From Pedobacter sp. L105 (lineage in GTDB: Bacteria; Bacteroidota; Bacteroidia; Sphingobacteriales; Sphingobacteriaceae): a stretch of 64,000 bases of DNA. Below, piece by piece: positions 63,547 to 64,000 of the stretch (its first letter is position 1; each line of letters begins with the position of its first letter). The position numbers and the translations under genes are program-made. Under the pieces are notes generated by a model, which had not been told where the DNA came from, did no database searches, and was given only the letters and a program-made list of their open reading frames with translations. The stretch lies in assembly GCF_009765875.1 (NCBI RefSeq), contig NZ_LMUP01000004.1, positions 124,001 to 188,000 on the forward strand. Direction: 5' to 3'.

Positions 63547-64000
63547 CTAACGAAACCAGTCGGCATACATGATATAATTATCAGGCAGCTGATTTAATAA
63601 AGCCCTTTGCTGATCAGTAATGGGCTTTATTTTTTTTGCAGGTGTTCCCGCATACAAAAAGCCACTTTCACAAATCGTATTTTCCAGTACTACAGATCCC
63701 GCAGCAATGATACAATACTCTTCTACTACTGCATGATCCATTACAATAGCGCCCATACCCACTAAATTGCGATCTTTGATGGTACAGCCATGTACGATAG
63801 CGTTATGCCCTACAGATACCCTATTACCAATATAGGTAGCGGCTTTCTGATAAGTAGCGTGGATCACTGCACCATCCTGGATATTAGAATCATTACCAAT
63901 GGTTATAGTATTTACATCTCCTCTGATCACTGCATTAAACCAGACAGAACAATTGTTTCCCAGGGTAACATCTCCTACGATAGTAGCATTAGGGGCGATA
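63547..64000 (-). CDS. Gamma-type carbonic anhydrase family protein, partial
   Basis: The frame runs from the stop at 63547 to the window edge, so the N-terminus is missing. The 63931-64000 portion still translates as part of the beta-helix (ATIVGDVTLGNNCSVWFNAV). The hexapeptide left-handed beta-helix contains DGAVIHATYQKAATYIGN and VSVGHNAIVHGCTI, in which His residues match the metal-ligand pattern of the Cam/YrdA group. The C-terminal helix (KPITDQQRALLNQL) is usual. Actual CO2 hydration is not certain in YrdA-like members. Confidence 0.88.
   Translation of the reverse strand, partial: IAPNATIVGDVTLGNNCSVWFNAVIRGDVNTITIGNDSNIQDGAVIHATYQKAATYIGNRVSVGHNAIVHGCTIKDRNLVGMGAIVMDHAVVEEYCIIAAGSVVLENTICESGFLYAGTPAKKIKPITDQQRALLNQLPDNYIMYADWFR

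Overview
The window looks like a chromosomal segment of a Bacteroidota bacterium of the Sphingobacteriaceae (Pedobacter-like). The grounds are: an LpxC-FabZ fusion, a PorX-type response regulator with a PglZ domain, DUF2911, DUF4175 and HYC_CC_PP family proteins, large CHASE3 hybrid kinases, and several start regions carrying the Bacteroidota -7 box TAnnTTTG. The assignment is inferred from gene content, not from a 16S sequence; no rRNA or tRNA gene was seen.

Layout. 1-3.9 kb: end of a B12-binding mutase subunit gene, divergent glnS, then a 1-kb non-coding block between the convergent glnS and amidase genes. This block holds two long hairpins with different stems but an almost identical 34-nt loop, flanking about six tandem copies of a 95-bp unit. 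4-5.7 kb: a DPP III-like lipoprotein peptidase. 5.7-12.6 kb: a minus-strand signalling cluster (hybrid kinases, receivers, CheR, CheB) with no chemoreceptor. 12.8-19.2 kb: gltX, a sensor kinase, DinB and thioesterase genes, an ECF sigma/anti-sigma pair, DUF2911. 19.4-24 kb: a TetR-TolC-EmrA-EmrB efflux operon behind a 34-bp perfect palindrome. 24.3-26.9 kb: ppc. 27-28.7 kb: a DarTG toxin-antitoxin locus whose toxin gene carries one in-frame stop. 28.8-30 kb: a mycobacterial-type AhpC/AhpD pair. 30-35.4 kb: an S9 peptidase, an extradiol dioxygenase and a three-gene metal-type locus (beta-barrel, HMA protein, HYC_CC_PP). 35.4-43.7 kb: cyclophilin, xth, 5-FTHF cyclo-ligase, efp, ABC ATPase, lpxA, lpxC-fabZ, lpxD and an HD hydrolase. 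43.8-49.7 kb: porX, tsaE, ald, an MFS transporter, PBP4. 49.8-57.7 kb: a metzincin-type protease, an unknown lipoprotein, a cold-shock protein, DUF4175, ybeY. 57.9-64 kb: an ABC-F ATPase, mnmG preceded by two parS-like sites, an Ig-like lipoprotein and a partial gamma-carbonic anhydrase.

Most of the window is conserved housekeeping. The accessory or unexplained parts are the hairpin/tandem-array block at 2.05-3.0 kb, the broken DarT, two intergenic elements built on exact 11-bp steps (18.2 and 52.4 kb), and the parS-like pair next to mnmG, which hints that the region lies in the origin-proximal ParB domain.
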